A DNA stretch of 59,841 bases, from positions 1 to 59,841 of the forward strand of contig JBCCQA010000033.1 of the NCBI GenBank assembly GCA_039024635.1, given 5' to 3'. The position numbers and the translations under genes are program-made. A model generated the notes under the pieces. It was given only the letters and a program-made list of their open reading frames with translations, made no database searches and was not told the DNA's origin. Each line of letters begins with the position of its first letter. Positions within the stretch are counted from its first letter, which is position 1. The DNA is from Kuafuiihalomonas sp039024635. Its GTDB lineage: Bacteria; Myxococcota; Kuafuiibacteriia; Kuafuiibacteriales; Kuafuiibacteriaceae. Below, in pieces: positions 26,838 to 34,872 of the stretch.

Positions 26838-28273
26838 GCGGCTCGGCCCGGCTCCCTGTCGTCCAGGACGAAAGTCCGCGCTCGTCGCCTCGGAACGACG
26901 GCTCGGTCATCGACGACCACATCAGCCTGGCAGAGCTTCTGGATCTCGACGCCTTCAAGGACGTTTGCGCCAGCTTCGTCGACCTCTACAAGATCGGCAT
27001 CAAGATTTTCGATGCCGACGGGACCAAGCTCGTCGACATTCGGGTCGGCAACGGAGACTGGTGCGGCTACATTTTTCAGAACCCGGTGGGGCGGCAGAAG
27101 TGCACGGGCCTGGTCGGGAAGATCAAGAGCTTCGACTACCAAGGACTCACGGCGGGCAAGATTGTCGAGCAGCACTGCTTCTCGGGTCTTAAGTACGTCA
27201 TCATGCCCATCACCTACGGTGGCGACTATCTCGGACGGGTCATCTACGGCCCCTTCCGCCCCTCGAATCTAGGAAAGCCTGCCTCGGCGGTTCAGGAGTT
27301 CCCGGAATTCGACCCTGAGAAGCTCTGGAGCTTCGTGGGCAAGATCCGCAAGGCGCCGGACGAGACCATCATCAAGATCCTCAACAACTTCCGAGGCGTG
27401 ATCGACACTATCACTTTCATCGCGATGAAGGCCCACATGACGCAGCGCCTCCACGTCGAGTCGGTCACCGCAAGCTACAACGAACTCTCCGAGACCAACC
27501 AGAAGCTCCGTCAGTCCTTCGAGAAGCTCCAGGCCCTAGACAAGATGAAGTCCAACTTCTTGGCCATGATCTCCCATGAACTCCGGACGCCGCTGACCAG
27601 CGTCATCGGCTACAGCGAGATGATGATCGAGGGGATGGCGGGGGACATCAACGACGAGCAGCGTGAGTACCTCGAGACCATCAAGGACAAGGGAGAGAGC
27701 CTTCTGAGCCTGATCGGCTCCCTCCTCGACATGTCCAAGATGGAGGCGGGCGCAATGCAGATGAATCTGCAGGTCTTCGACACTGCAACCGTCGTGGAGC
27801 AGGCTCGAACCTCCATCGTTCCTCAGGCCTCCAAGAAGCGGATTCAGCTGGAGGTCGACGTTCCCAGCGACCTCCCGGAGTATCGGGCCGACCCCGACCG
27901 TCTGCGTCAGTCGCTGGTCAATCTGATGGGCAATGCTGTCAAGTTCACCCCTGAGAATGGCCGGATCGACGTCATCGCCCGCCCGTGGTGCGGCGTGTTG
28001 CCGAGCGAAGCGGGCGGTCGCTTCGGCCCGCCCGAGCGGGCCTTCGTTCGCTTCGACGTGAAGGACACCGGGATTGGCATTCCGCCCGACAAGCTCGAGA
28101 CGATCTTCAAGAGCTTCTACCAGGTCGACAACACCATCACCCGCGAGTACGGCGGCACAGGGTTGGGCCTGTCGATCGTGAAGCGATTCATGCAGGCCCA
28201 CGGGGGAGACGTCGAGGTGAGCAGCGAACCCGGTGCCGGCTCGACTTTTTCGCTACTGATTCCGGTCACCTGA
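26834..28273 (+). CDS. PocR-domain sensor histidine kinase
   Basis: This 479-aa kinase has no transmembrane segment. Residues about 30-210 form a PocR ligand-sensing domain (LAELLDLDAFKDVCASFVDL; GDWCGYIFQNPVGRQKCTGL; KIVEQHCFSGLKYVIMPITY) with its characteristic cysteines. A coiled-coil (ETNQKLRQSFEKLQALDKM) links to the dimerisation/phosphoacceptor site FLAMISHELRTPLTSVIGYS with the catalytic His, then HATPase_c with N box LVNLMGNAVKFTP and G boxes DTGIGIP and EYGGTGLGLSIVK. It is cytosolic. The ATG overlaps the GTPase stop (ATGA). The pairing with an MglA-like GTPase suggests one signalling pathway. The partner response regulator is not in view. Confidence 0.92.
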   Translation: MSGSARLPVVQDESPRSSPRNDGSVIDDHISLAELLDLDAFKDVCASFVDLYKIGIKIFDADGTKLVDIRVGNGDWCGYIFQNPVGRQKCTGLVGKIKSFDYQGLTAGKIVEQHCFSGLKYVIMPITYGGDYLGRVIYGPFRPSNLGKPASAVQEFPEFDPEKLWSFVGKIRKAPDETIIKILNNFRGVIDTITFIAMKAHMTQRLHVESVTASYNELSETNQKLRQSFEKLQALDKMKSNFLAMISHELRTPLTSVIGYSEMMIEGMAGDINDEQREYLETIKDKGESLLSLIGSLLDMSKMEAGAMQMNLQVFDTATVVEQARTSIVPQASKKRIQLEVDVPSDLPEYRADPDRLRQSLVNLMGNAVKFTPENGRIDVIARPWCGVLPSEAGGRFGPPERAFVRFDVKDTGIGIPPDKLETIFKSFYQVDNTITREYGGTGLGLSIVKRFMQAHGGDVEVSSEPGAGSTFSLLIPVT

Positions 28274-28336
28274 GACCAGAGTCCCGGCCAAAACGGATGG
28301 ACTTTGGCCAACAGGGGGACTTAGGGTCCGCCCACG

Positions 28337-29077
28337 ATGGCGGTGCAGTCGACGGGGCCCTACCAGCGCATTCTCCTCAAGCTGTCCGGTGAGGCACTGG
28401 CTGCTGAAGGCCAGGCCATCAACCCGGGCATCCTTCGGCGCATCGGCGAGGAGGTCCATTCCGTCCTCGACGAGGGCGTCGAAGTCGCTTTGGTCATCGG
28501 AGGGGGCAACATCTTCCGCGGCGTGTCGGCTGCTACCCACGGCATGGACCGGGCCACAGCCGATTACATGGGGATGCTGGCCACTTCCATCAACGCCCTC
28601 GCTCTGCAGGATGCGCTGGAGCGACACGGGATTCAGACCCGGGTCCAATCCGCCATCGAGATGCAGCAGATCGCCGAGCCCTACATCCGGCGTCGAGCGG
28701 TGCGCCACCTCGAGAAAGGTCGGGTCGTGATTTTCGCGGCCGGCACCGGCAATCCGTACTTCACCACCGACACGGCCGCTTCGCTTAGGGCCATGGAGAT
28801 CAACGCGGGGGTGATCGTGAAAGCGACCAAGGTCGATGGTGTCTACGAACGAGACCCGATGAAGGACCCGACGGCACGTCGCTTCAGCCGCATCAGCTAC
28901 CTCGACGCCCTCAACCGGGGCCTGAAGGTGATGGACTCGACCGCCATCTCGCTATGCATGGACAATCAACTCCCCATCGTCGTCTTCGCCATGGATCGGC
29001 CAGGCGACTTGGGTCGCCTGGTCAAGGGCGAGGCCGTGGGCACGTTGGTCCACACCGGAGAGACTGAATTCGCGTGA
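28337..29077 (+). CDS. pyrH: UMP kinase
   Basis: The 246-aa amino-acid-kinase-fold UMP kinase converts UMP to UDP. The ATP-phosphate loop is ILLKLSGEALAAEGQ, and GGGNIFRG, GMDRATADYMGMLATSINAL and AAGTGNPYFTTDTAASLRA are the diagnostic UMP kinase segments, followed by ATKVDGVYERDP. It begins an operon with frr, uppS, cdsA, rseP and tsaB, an order common to bacteria. A TAGGGT box (28322-28327) sits 9 nt before the ATG, predicting a near-leaderless transcript. rpsB-tsf, often upstream, are not here. Confidence 0.97.
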   Translation: MAVQSTGPYQRILLKLSGEALAAEGQAINPGILRRIGEEVHSVLDEGVEVALVIGGGNIFRGVSAATHGMDRATADYMGMLATSINALALQDALERHGIQTRVQSAIEMQQIAEPYIRRRAVRHLEKGRVVIFAAGTGNPYFTTDTAASLRAMEINAGVIVKATKVDGVYERDPMKDPTARRFSRISYLDALNRGLKVMDSTAISLCMDNQLPIVVFAMDRPGDLGRLVKGEAVGTLVHTGETEFA

Positions 29078-29091
29078 GGAACTGAGGAACT

Positions 29092-29652
29092 ATGGAAAAA
29101 GAAGTCATCGAACAGCTCGAACTGTCGGGCGAACAGTCCTTGGAGTCACTTCGGTCGGCCCTGAGCCGTATCCGGACCGGTCGCGCCAACCTTTCGATGC
29201 TGGACAGCATCCGAGTGGATTACTACGGCGCCAAATCGCCGTTGAATCAGGTAGCGACCCTAACCATCGCCGACCCGAGGCTCATCACGGTGAAGCCCTT
29301 CGACCGCAGCATCATGGGAGACATCGAGAAGGTACTCCGAAACTCGTCGGACTTGGGCATCACCCCCCAGAGCGACGGCGAGAAGATTCTTCTGCCCATA
29401 CCTCCCCTGACCGAAGAGCGCCGAAAGGAGTTCACCAAGGTCGCCAAGCAGAAGGGCGAAGAGGCCAAGATCAGCGTTCGCAACGCCCGTCGGGACGCCA
29501 ACGACATGGTCAAACAGCTGGAGAAGGACGGAGACCTCCCCGAAGACGATGCCAAGAAGCTGGGCGACCAGGTCCAGAAGATCACCGACAACTTCGTCAA
29601 GAAGGTCGACGACATAGTTTCCAAAAAGGAAAAGGAGATCATGGAGGTCTGA
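29092..29652 (+). CDS. frr: Ribosome recycling factor
   Basis: The 186-aa protein has the RRF length and two-domain form: helical-bundle ends, with a small beta domain from about residues 30 to 105. Diagnostic blocks are SALSRIRTGRANLSMLDSIRVDYYG, VATLTIADPRLITVKPFDRS and DAKKLGDQVQKITDNFVKKV at the C-terminus. It splits post-termination ribosomes together with EF-G. It lies 14 nt after pyrH, with GAGGAACTGAGGAACT before the ATG as a ribosome binding site, and overlaps uppS by one nucleotide. Confidence 0.97.
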   Translation: MEKEVIEQLELSGEQSLESLRSALSRIRTGRANLSMLDSIRVDYYGAKSPLNQVATLTIADPRLITVKPFDRSIMGDIEKVLRNSSDLGITPQSDGEKILLPIPPLTEERRKEFTKVAKQKGEEAKISVRNARRDANDMVKQLEKDGDLPEDDAKKLGDQVQKITDNFVKKVDDIVSKKEKEIMEV

Positions 29653-30410
29653 TGGCTGCGGACGCCTCCAGTCAGTTGGGTCCCGGGCAGCGCCCGCGCC
29701 ACATTGCCATCATCATGGATGGGAATGGGCGCTGGGCCGAGCTGCACGGCCGCCCTCGACTGGAAGGTCACGCCCACGGCGCCCAGTCAGTTCGGAGGAT
29801 CGTCACCGCTGCCCGAGAGCAAGGCATCCAGGCCCTGACCCTCTACGCCTTTTCGGTCCAGAATTGGGGCCGGCCCAGAGACGAAGTGGACCGCCTGATG
29901 ACGTTGCTCCTCGACTACTTGGTGGAGGAGCAGGCGACCATCATGAAGAACGGGATTCGCCTCCGAGGCATAGGGCAGCTGGAGCGCTTGCCTGATTCGG
30001 TCTTGAAGCAGCTTCGCTTCCTGGAGGAGCTGTCTTCCGGAAACGACGACATGATCCTGACCCTGGCCCTGTCCTATGGCGGTAAGGAAGAGATCGTCGA
30101 GGTGTGCCGGCAGCTCGCGCTGGACGTGGCGAAGGGACGACTCGAGCCCCAAGACATCGACGAGGCCTCCATCGACGCCTACATGTTCACCAAGGACCTC
30201 CCCCCTTTGGACCTGCTCATCCGAACGAGCGGGGAGATGAGGCTGTCCAACTTCCTCCTTTGGCAGTCTGCTTACGCCGAGATCGTCGTGACCGAGGTCT
30301 TATGGCCCGACTTCAAGGAGGCTGACTTCTTCAACTGCTTGGAGATTTTCCGGCAGCGACAGCGTCGCTTCGGCCTGACGAGCGAGCAGCTGGCGCCGGA
30401 CTCGGACTGA
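29652..30410 (+). CDS. uppS: Undecaprenyl diphosphate synthase
   Basis: This 252-aa cis-prenyltransferase makes C55 lipid carrier precursor from FPP and IPP. Motifs: HIAIIMDGNGRWAELHGRPR (region I with catalytic Asp), GAQSVRRIVTAAREQGIQAL, LTLYAFSVQNWGRP, and the region V DLLIRTSGEMRLSNFLLWQS with YAEIVVTEVLWPDF. A likely functional enzyme for cell-wall lipid supply. The start overlaps frr (TGATGG). Confidence 0.96.
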   Translation: MAADASSQLGPGQRPRHIAIIMDGNGRWAELHGRPRLEGHAHGAQSVRRIVTAAREQGIQALTLYAFSVQNWGRPRDEVDRLMTLLLDYLVEEQATIMKNGIRLRGIGQLERLPDSVLKQLRFLEELSSGNDDMILTLALSYGGKEEIVEVCRQLALDVAKGRLEPQDIDEASIDAYMFTKDLPPLDLLIRTSGEMRLSNFLLWQSAYAEIVVTEVLWPDFKEADFFNCLEIFRQRQRRFGLTSEQLAPDSD

Positions 30411-30414
30411 AGGC

Positions 30415-31245
30415 TTGGCTGTCCGGCTGTTCAGCGCGCTGACCGCGCTCCCGGTCGTCCTCTGGTTGATGTACACTGGAGGCTGGACCTTCGGAATCTT
30501 CGGATTGGTCGTGGGCTCCATCTGCCTCTACGAGTTCATGGCCATCACCATGGGCCAGGACCTCTGGGCTCGCGTTCTGTTTACCGTCCTGGGGCTCGCC
30601 TTGATGCTCGCCATCTTCACGGGTCGACTCGGGGTGGCCAACGGGCTCGTGGCCCTGACCGTCCTTCCCCTGGTTTCGGCGACCTACGTGTTGGCGCGAC
30701 CGGGCGAAGTGAAAACAGCTGCCCGAAGAATGGGGATGGGGGTGACGGGGGTTCTGTGGGCGGGTGGGCTGTTGGCCGCGACCTGCGCACTTCGGCAGCT
30801 TCCTGGGGGCTTTGGCTGGCTGCTCGTAGCCTGTGCGCTGTCGTGGGGAAGCGATACCGGGGGCTATTTCGCCGGACGGGCCTTCGGTCGGCATAAGCTG
30901 GCGCCGACGGTGAGCCCTGGGAAGACCTGGGAAGGCGCAGCGGGTGGGGTCCTCCTGGGAACGGCCCTGGCATTCGGTATTCGGGCCCTGTTCTCGGTCG
31001 ACATCTCCCCTCTTCATCTGGCGATCTTGAGCCCCATTGCTGCCGCCATGGGCATGATCGGTGACCTATCGGAGTCGCTCCTGAAGCGCTCGGTCGGCGT
31101 GAAGGACTCGGGGACCATCATGCCCGGCCATGGCGGCCTCTTGGACCGGGTAGATGCTCTCCTCTTCGTGGGGCCGGTCGTGCTCATGTACGCCCTTCTT
31201 GGCGCCAATCTGAGCTTGGAGTGGCTCACTTTTGAGGGGGGATGA
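30415..31245 (+). CDS. cdsA: Phosphatidate cytidylyltransferase
   Basis: The 276-aa polytopic membrane enzyme makes CDP-diacylglycerol from phosphatidate and CTP. About eight hydrophobic helices are seen, for example TALPVVLWLMYTGGWTFGIF and VLGLALMLAIFTGRLGVAN. The C-terminal CdsA signature KRSVGVKDSGTIMPGHGGLL-DR is intact. It starts at a TTG four nucleotides after uppS. The common neighbour dxr, often placed between cdsA and rseP, is absent. Confidence 0.95.
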   Translation: MAVRLFSALTALPVVLWLMYTGGWTFGIFGLVVGSICLYEFMAITMGQDLWARVLFTVLGLALMLAIFTGRLGVANGLVALTVLPLVSATYVLARPGEVKTAARRMGMGVTGVLWAGGLLAATCALRQLPGGFGWLLVACALSWGSDTGGYFAGRAFGRHKLAPTVSPGKTWEGAAGGVLLGTALAFGIRALFSVDISPLHLAILSPIAAAMGMIGDLSESLLKRSVGVKDSGTIMPGHGGLLDRVDALLFVGPVVLMYALLGANLSLEWLTFEGG

Positions 31246-31293
31246 CCGGACTTTCTGGTCCCTAGGCCGGGATTGGCGATAGGCTTCGAGCCC

Positions 31294-33009
31294 GTGGACG
31301 GTCCGACCAAGATCTCCGCCTTCATCCTCTTCATCGGCGTCCTGGTGTTCGTTCACGAGCTCGGCCATTTCCTGGCCGCTAAGCTCTTCGGAGTCAAAGT
31401 CCTGAAGTTCAGCCTCGGCTTTGGGCCCCCCTTGCTCCAGTTCACTCGAGGCGAGACGACTTACCAGATCGCTGCCGTTCCCCTCGGAGGCTACGTGCGT
31501 ATGCACGGTGACGACCCAACCCAGAGCGAAGAAGAGAGGGCGGCGGATCCGGACAGAGCGCGATCATTCAATAACGCGCCCATCAGTCATCGCGCGGTCA
31601 TCGCCCTCGCCGGACCAGCCTTCAACCTGGTCTTCCCAATCATCTGCTTCTTCGCCTACTTCCTCCTCGGTCCCAAGGTCTATGCCCCAGTGGTCGGCAT
31701 CGTGGATCCGAGCCGACCCGCAGCCGCGTCGGCCCTCGAACCCGGTGACCGAGTCCTAGAGGTAGCGGGGACCTCAGTCTACAGCTTCGACCGGATGCGA
31801 GAGGTGGTGAGCCGTCATCCCGGCGAAGCCATCGAGCTGGTCGTCGATAGAGACGGAGAGAGAGTCCGAACTACCGTCGTTCCGGATGAGGCCCCCGACC
31901 AGAACCTGTTCGGTGAGCCCATCGCTCGGGGCGTGATCGGCGTCCATCTCAACGCCTTCGGAAATCGGCTCGGTGTCGCGGACCAGGGGCGAAGCCCGCC
32001 CGGGGTCCAAACCGGCGATGCGATCCTGGCGGTGGACCAAGAGCACATCGACTCCTGGTCGGGCTTGCGCTCGGCCCTCCGTCGACGGGCCGGGATGGAG
32101 GCCAAGCTTCGCATCGCCCGTCCGGACCCGCGTCGATTGGGAGACGTCCTCAGCGCCGAAGCGCCGGCGCCCTTCGAGCTTAGCCTCGTCGTCCCCGAGG
32201 ACGGTGAGCCGGCCAGCTTGGGGTGGGCACCCGGCTCTCAGTTCGTGAGGACCGTCGCCGAAGGCGGTCCCGCCGACCGGGCGGGGATTCGGGCCGGTGA
32301 TCAGGTCTGGGCCGTCGACGGGCACCGAACGATCAATTTTGCCTCCTTCGCGGGTCGTATCCTGGAGGCCGAGGGCGAAGCCATCGAGGTCGAGCTGCGA
32401 AGAGACGGCGAAGCGGTCGCGTTCCGTTTCGATCCCGAAGCCATCAGCTGCGTTCACGAGAATACCAAGAAGCCCACGACCGAGCAGCAGCTCGGATTTG
32501 GTCGACGCCTGGTCAGCGATGGTGCGCCCTGCGCCGACTTGGCCCGTGCCCAATGGGCGGATGCGGCCTGGCATTCGAGCGCGCCGGTCCCGATCGAGGA
32601 AGCGGAACTGAGCATTGCGGAGGCCTTCATGTCTTCGGTTCGAGAGACGGGCGGCGTCATCTACAATACGCTTCGCGGCATATTCAAACTGTTCACCAAC
32701 GAGGTCAGCGTCGAGAACGTCGGCGGACCCGTTCGATTGTTTCAGCTGGCGTCCCAAGCAGCCGAGCTCGGACTGCTCGTGTACCTTGGCATCTTGGCCT
32801 CGGTTTCGGTGAATCTTGGCTTGGTCAACCTGCTTCCCATTCCCGTCTTCGATGGGGGTCACCTGCTCCTGCTCCTAATCGAGGCCATCAAGCGCAAGCC
32901 GCTCTCGGTTCGGACGCGGGAGTACGCGAACCTCTTTGGGTTGATGTTCATCATCTCGCTGTTCGTCCTCGCCATGCGGAATGACATCCTGGCCTTGGAC
33001 GCCTTTTGA
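31294..33009 (+). CDS. rseP: RseP-type site-2 metalloprotease
   Basis: This M50 intramembrane protease (about 571 aa) cuts transmembrane anti-sigma factors and signal-peptide remnants. The zinc-binding HELGHFLAAKLFGVKVLKFS is near the N-terminus, and the second catalytic element is NLLPIPVFDGGHLLLLL. Two PDZ domains lie between (about residues 130-210 and 300-375: LEPGDRVLEVAG; AGIRAGDQVWAVDG). At about 120 residues longer than the E. coli enzyme, it has extra sequence within and after the PDZ region. A TTG at 31273 is the outermost start, but TAGGCT (31280-31285) sits 8 nt before a GTG at 31294, which I prefer. Confidence 0.93.
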   Translation: MDGPTKISAFILFIGVLVFVHELGHFLAAKLFGVKVLKFSLGFGPPLLQFTRGETTYQIAAVPLGGYVRMHGDDPTQSEEERAADPDRARSFNNAPISHRAVIALAGPAFNLVFPIICFFAYFLLGPKVYAPVVGIVDPSRPAAASALEPGDRVLEVAGTSVYSFDRMREVVSRHPGEAIELVVDRDGERVRTTVVPDEAPDQNLFGEPIARGVIGVHLNAFGNRLGVADQGRSPPGVQTGDAILAVDQEHIDSWSGLRSALRRRAGMEAKLRIARPDPRRLGDVLSAEAPAPFELSLVVPEDGEPASLGWAPGSQFVRTVAEGGPADRAGIRAGDQVWAVDGHRTINFASFAGRILEAEGEAIEVELRRDGEAVAFRFDPEAISCVHENTKKPTTEQQLGFGRRLVSDGAPCADLARAQWADAAWHSSAPVPIEEAELSIAEAFMSSVRETGGVIYNTLRGIFKLFTNEVSVENVGGPVRLFQLASQAAELGLLVYLGILASVSVNLGLVNLLPIPVFDGGHLLLLLIEAIKRKPLSVRTREYANLFGLMFIISLFVLAMRNDILALDAF

Positions 33010-33626
33010 GCACCTTGCTCATCGAGTCCTCGGTTCGACCGGCTCGCGTCGGCTTGGCGCACGAAGACGGACGCATCCAGACAGGGGAGGGCCAGGCCCC
33101 GGCCGAGAGTGTGGAGGGTCTGGTGAGAGACTGGGCCCGCGTCAGCCGCTTCGGCCTGTCCATTGGGCCCGGATCCTTCACGGGCCTACGGGTTGGGCTT
33201 TCTCTGCTGAAAGGCTTGGCTTTCGTCCATCCTCGACCCGTGGCTCCCATCAGCTCGCTTCGAGTGTGGGCGGCCAGCGTGGACGCACCAGCGGTGGCAG
33301 CGGTGCTCGACGCCCGCCGGGAGCGCGTCTTCATGGCGCTGTACGAAGGAGACCGTTGCCTGATCCCCGAGGCGGCTCGTCCTCTAGCCGAAGCCCGTGC
33401 GCTCCTGGAGGGACGAGACTGCGTGCTCGTGGGAGACGGCGTCGAACAGCTGTCTCTGATGCTTCCCAAGGCGCAGGGCGTCACCCGTCCCTCGTTGCGA
33501 GCCCTTGCGCGCTTGGTGCGCAGTGCTCCGGAAGAGGCGCTGCGTTCGCCCTCGGAGCTCGAGCCACGCTACCTTCTGCGCACTGAAATCGAGGAGCAAC
33601 TCGATCCCGACGGGAGAGGGAATTGA
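33006..33626 (+). CDS. tsaB: tRNA threonylcarbamoyladenosine biosynthesis protein TsaB
   Basis: This 206-aa inactive Kae1-like protein is a scaffold for TsaD in t6A37 tRNA modification. Family signature LSIGPGSFTGLRVGLSLLKG is at about residue 45-65. The N-terminus STLLIESSVRPARVGLAHED matches the family's 'LaiDTS...sval'. The TTG start overlaps the rseP stop. It closes the pyrH-to-tsaB run. Confidence 0.9.
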   Translation: MSTLLIESSVRPARVGLAHEDGRIQTGEGQAPAESVEGLVRDWARVSRFGLSIGPGSFTGLRVGLSLLKGLAFVHPRPVAPISSLRVWAASVDAPAVAAVLDARRERVFMALYEGDRCLIPEAARPLAEARALLEGRDCVLVGDGVEQLSLMLPKAQGVTRPSLRALARLVRSAPEEALRSPSELEPRYLLRTEIEEQLDPDGRGN

Positions 33627-33652
33627 CAGCCGAAGAGGTCGGTCCCTAGCCT
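33623..33652 (+). promoter_or_regulatory. Consensus-like promoter before the DUF465 gene
   Basis: A perfect TTGACA (33623-33628) and TAGCCT (33647-33652) are 18 nt apart, and the ATG is 11 nt after the -10 box. A transcript starting about 7 nt after the -10 would have a leader of roughly 4 nt. Confidence 0.65.
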
Positions 33653-33663
33653 GAGCACCTTCC

Positions 33664-33846
33664 ATGAAGTGGACCCGGGAGGAGCGCATTCAGCGATTGA
33701 TGCGCGAACACGCAGAGTTGGAAAAGCGACTGGCGAAGCTCGACGGAAGGAACTTCCTCAGCGAGATGGATCGGCTGGAAAAGCGGAAGCTCCAGAAGCT
33801 CAAGCTGCTCAAAAAAGACCAGCTGCTCGAGCTCGGCGCGGCGTGA
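33664..33846 (+). CDS. DUF465 (YdcH-like) small coiled-coil protein
   Basis: The 60-aa product is almost wholly alpha-helical: REERIQRLMREHAELEKRLA, then FLSEMDRLEKRKLQKLKLLK and KKDQLLELGAA. The 'L...H..L...I......D......LKK.KL.LKD' rhythm is that of DUF465/SlyX-like proteins of unknown function. It has its own strong promoter, and its stop overlaps the GTG of the next gene. Confidence 0.7.
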   Translation: MKWTREERIQRLMREHAELEKRLAKLDGRNFLSEMDRLEKRKLQKLKLLKKDQLLELGAA

Positions 33847-34772
33847 AGCGCGTCGCGCTGGTCGGCGCCCATACCGCCTTGGCCGAGAACATCTCAGCCT
33901 GCGCCGAGGACTCGGACTTGGAGCTCGACTTCCTTCGGGTGACCACGACGGCCCACGTCACTGGAGACCTGGGCCTGGTGGGGCCGGAGCTTCTCCGAGA
34001 TGCCGATGCCCTGGTTCTTTGCTTCGACGACCCGGTGACTCGGGCCCTTTGGTCCGCCTCGGGCGAGGGGGGCGATAGGCCCATGGTGGCGGTGGGGCTC
34101 GACGGCCTGGAAGGCACTTGGGTGGAGGAGCCGGGCGCGGACAGAGCGGCCAGGGTCGTGGTCGTCCCCGGACCGGCCGAACCCGTAGCGGCCATCATGG
34201 AGACCTTGGCCGACTTGGAGCCTGAGAGTGCGCGCCTCGTGGCCTTGGAGTCGGCGGCCAGCTTCGACAAAGGGGGCATGGACGCCCTATCCGAGCAGAC
34301 CCGGGCCGTGTTCGGGATGCAGGACGTCGCGCCCCGCTTTCTGTCTGGACCCATGGCGTTTGGCCTTTGGTCGTCCTCGGCGCCGGATGGCGCCGAACCG
34401 GACGTCAAAGAGCAGCAATCCATGGTGGTCCTGGAGGCCGCCATGCCGGAGATCCGCTGGAGCGTTAGTCAACTGTGGGCGCCGAGCTTCTCGGGCGAGA
34501 TGTTCGTCCTGGACGTCGAGACCCGCCGGCCCCCCGAAGGGGACCTATGGGCCCGGCTGGAGCAGGGCCGAGCCCTTCGACGTTGGAGCCAGGCCCGACT
34601 ATCTAGCCAGGACGCCGTGGATCGCGACGACGTCCTCCTGACCGGGCTGCAGGCAGGCAGCAGGGGTCTCCGAGTCACGGGCGCCTACGATAGGCTTCGC
34701 CGGGGCGGTCCCACCCAGGTCGTCCGGTGGCTCAGCCGCAGGTTTTCGCCGAGCGGGCCTTCGTCAGAATGA
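33843..34772 (+). CDS. Aspartate-semialdehyde-dehydrogenase-like pseudoenzyme (Usg-like)
   Basis: The 309-aa protein resembles Asd in two places. The N-terminus KRVALVGAHTALAENISACA echoes the Rossmann start, although the GATG(L/A)VG loop is altered. The middle LVALESAASFDKGGMDALSE-QTRAVF matches the dimerisation segment 'sGaG..GmdEL..QTr'. The catalytic Asd motif with Cys (N-C-S/T) is not visible, so dehydrogenase activity is unlikely. Catalytically dead Asd relatives called Usg occur beside truA in gammaproteobacteria. Here truA lies one gene downstream, which supports this reading. The role is unknown. Confidence 0.6.
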   Translation: MKRVALVGAHTALAENISACAEDSDLELDFLRVTTTAHVTGDLGLVGPELLRDADALVLCFDDPVTRALWSASGEGGDRPMVAVGLDGLEGTWVEEPGADRAARVVVVPGPAEPVAAIMETLADLEPESARLVALESAASFDKGGMDALSEQTRAVFGMQDVAPRFLSGPMAFGLWSSSAPDGAEPDVKEQQSMVVLEAAMPEIRWSVSQLWAPSFSGEMFVLDVETRRPPEGDLWARLEQGRALRRWSQARLSSQDAVDRDDVLLTGLQAGSRGLRVTGAYDRLRRGGPTQVVRWLSRRFSPSGPSSE

Positions 34773-34831
34773 CGCTAGGACCCGGGGCGCCTGACGGAAA
34801 GGCAGCCCGACCCAAGGCTCCCGGCTTCTAG

Positions 34832-34860
34832 TTGGCAGCGGAACGATTCTTGCCTACGTC
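34832..34860 (+). promoter_or_regulatory. Predicted promoter of the CFI-box protein gene
   Basis: TTGGCA (34832-34837) and TACGTC (34855-34860) are spaced 17 nt, and the ATG at 34873 is 12 nt further. The -10 is poorer than elsewhere. Confidence 0.45.
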
Positions 34861-34872
34861 CAGGCCGTCCCC

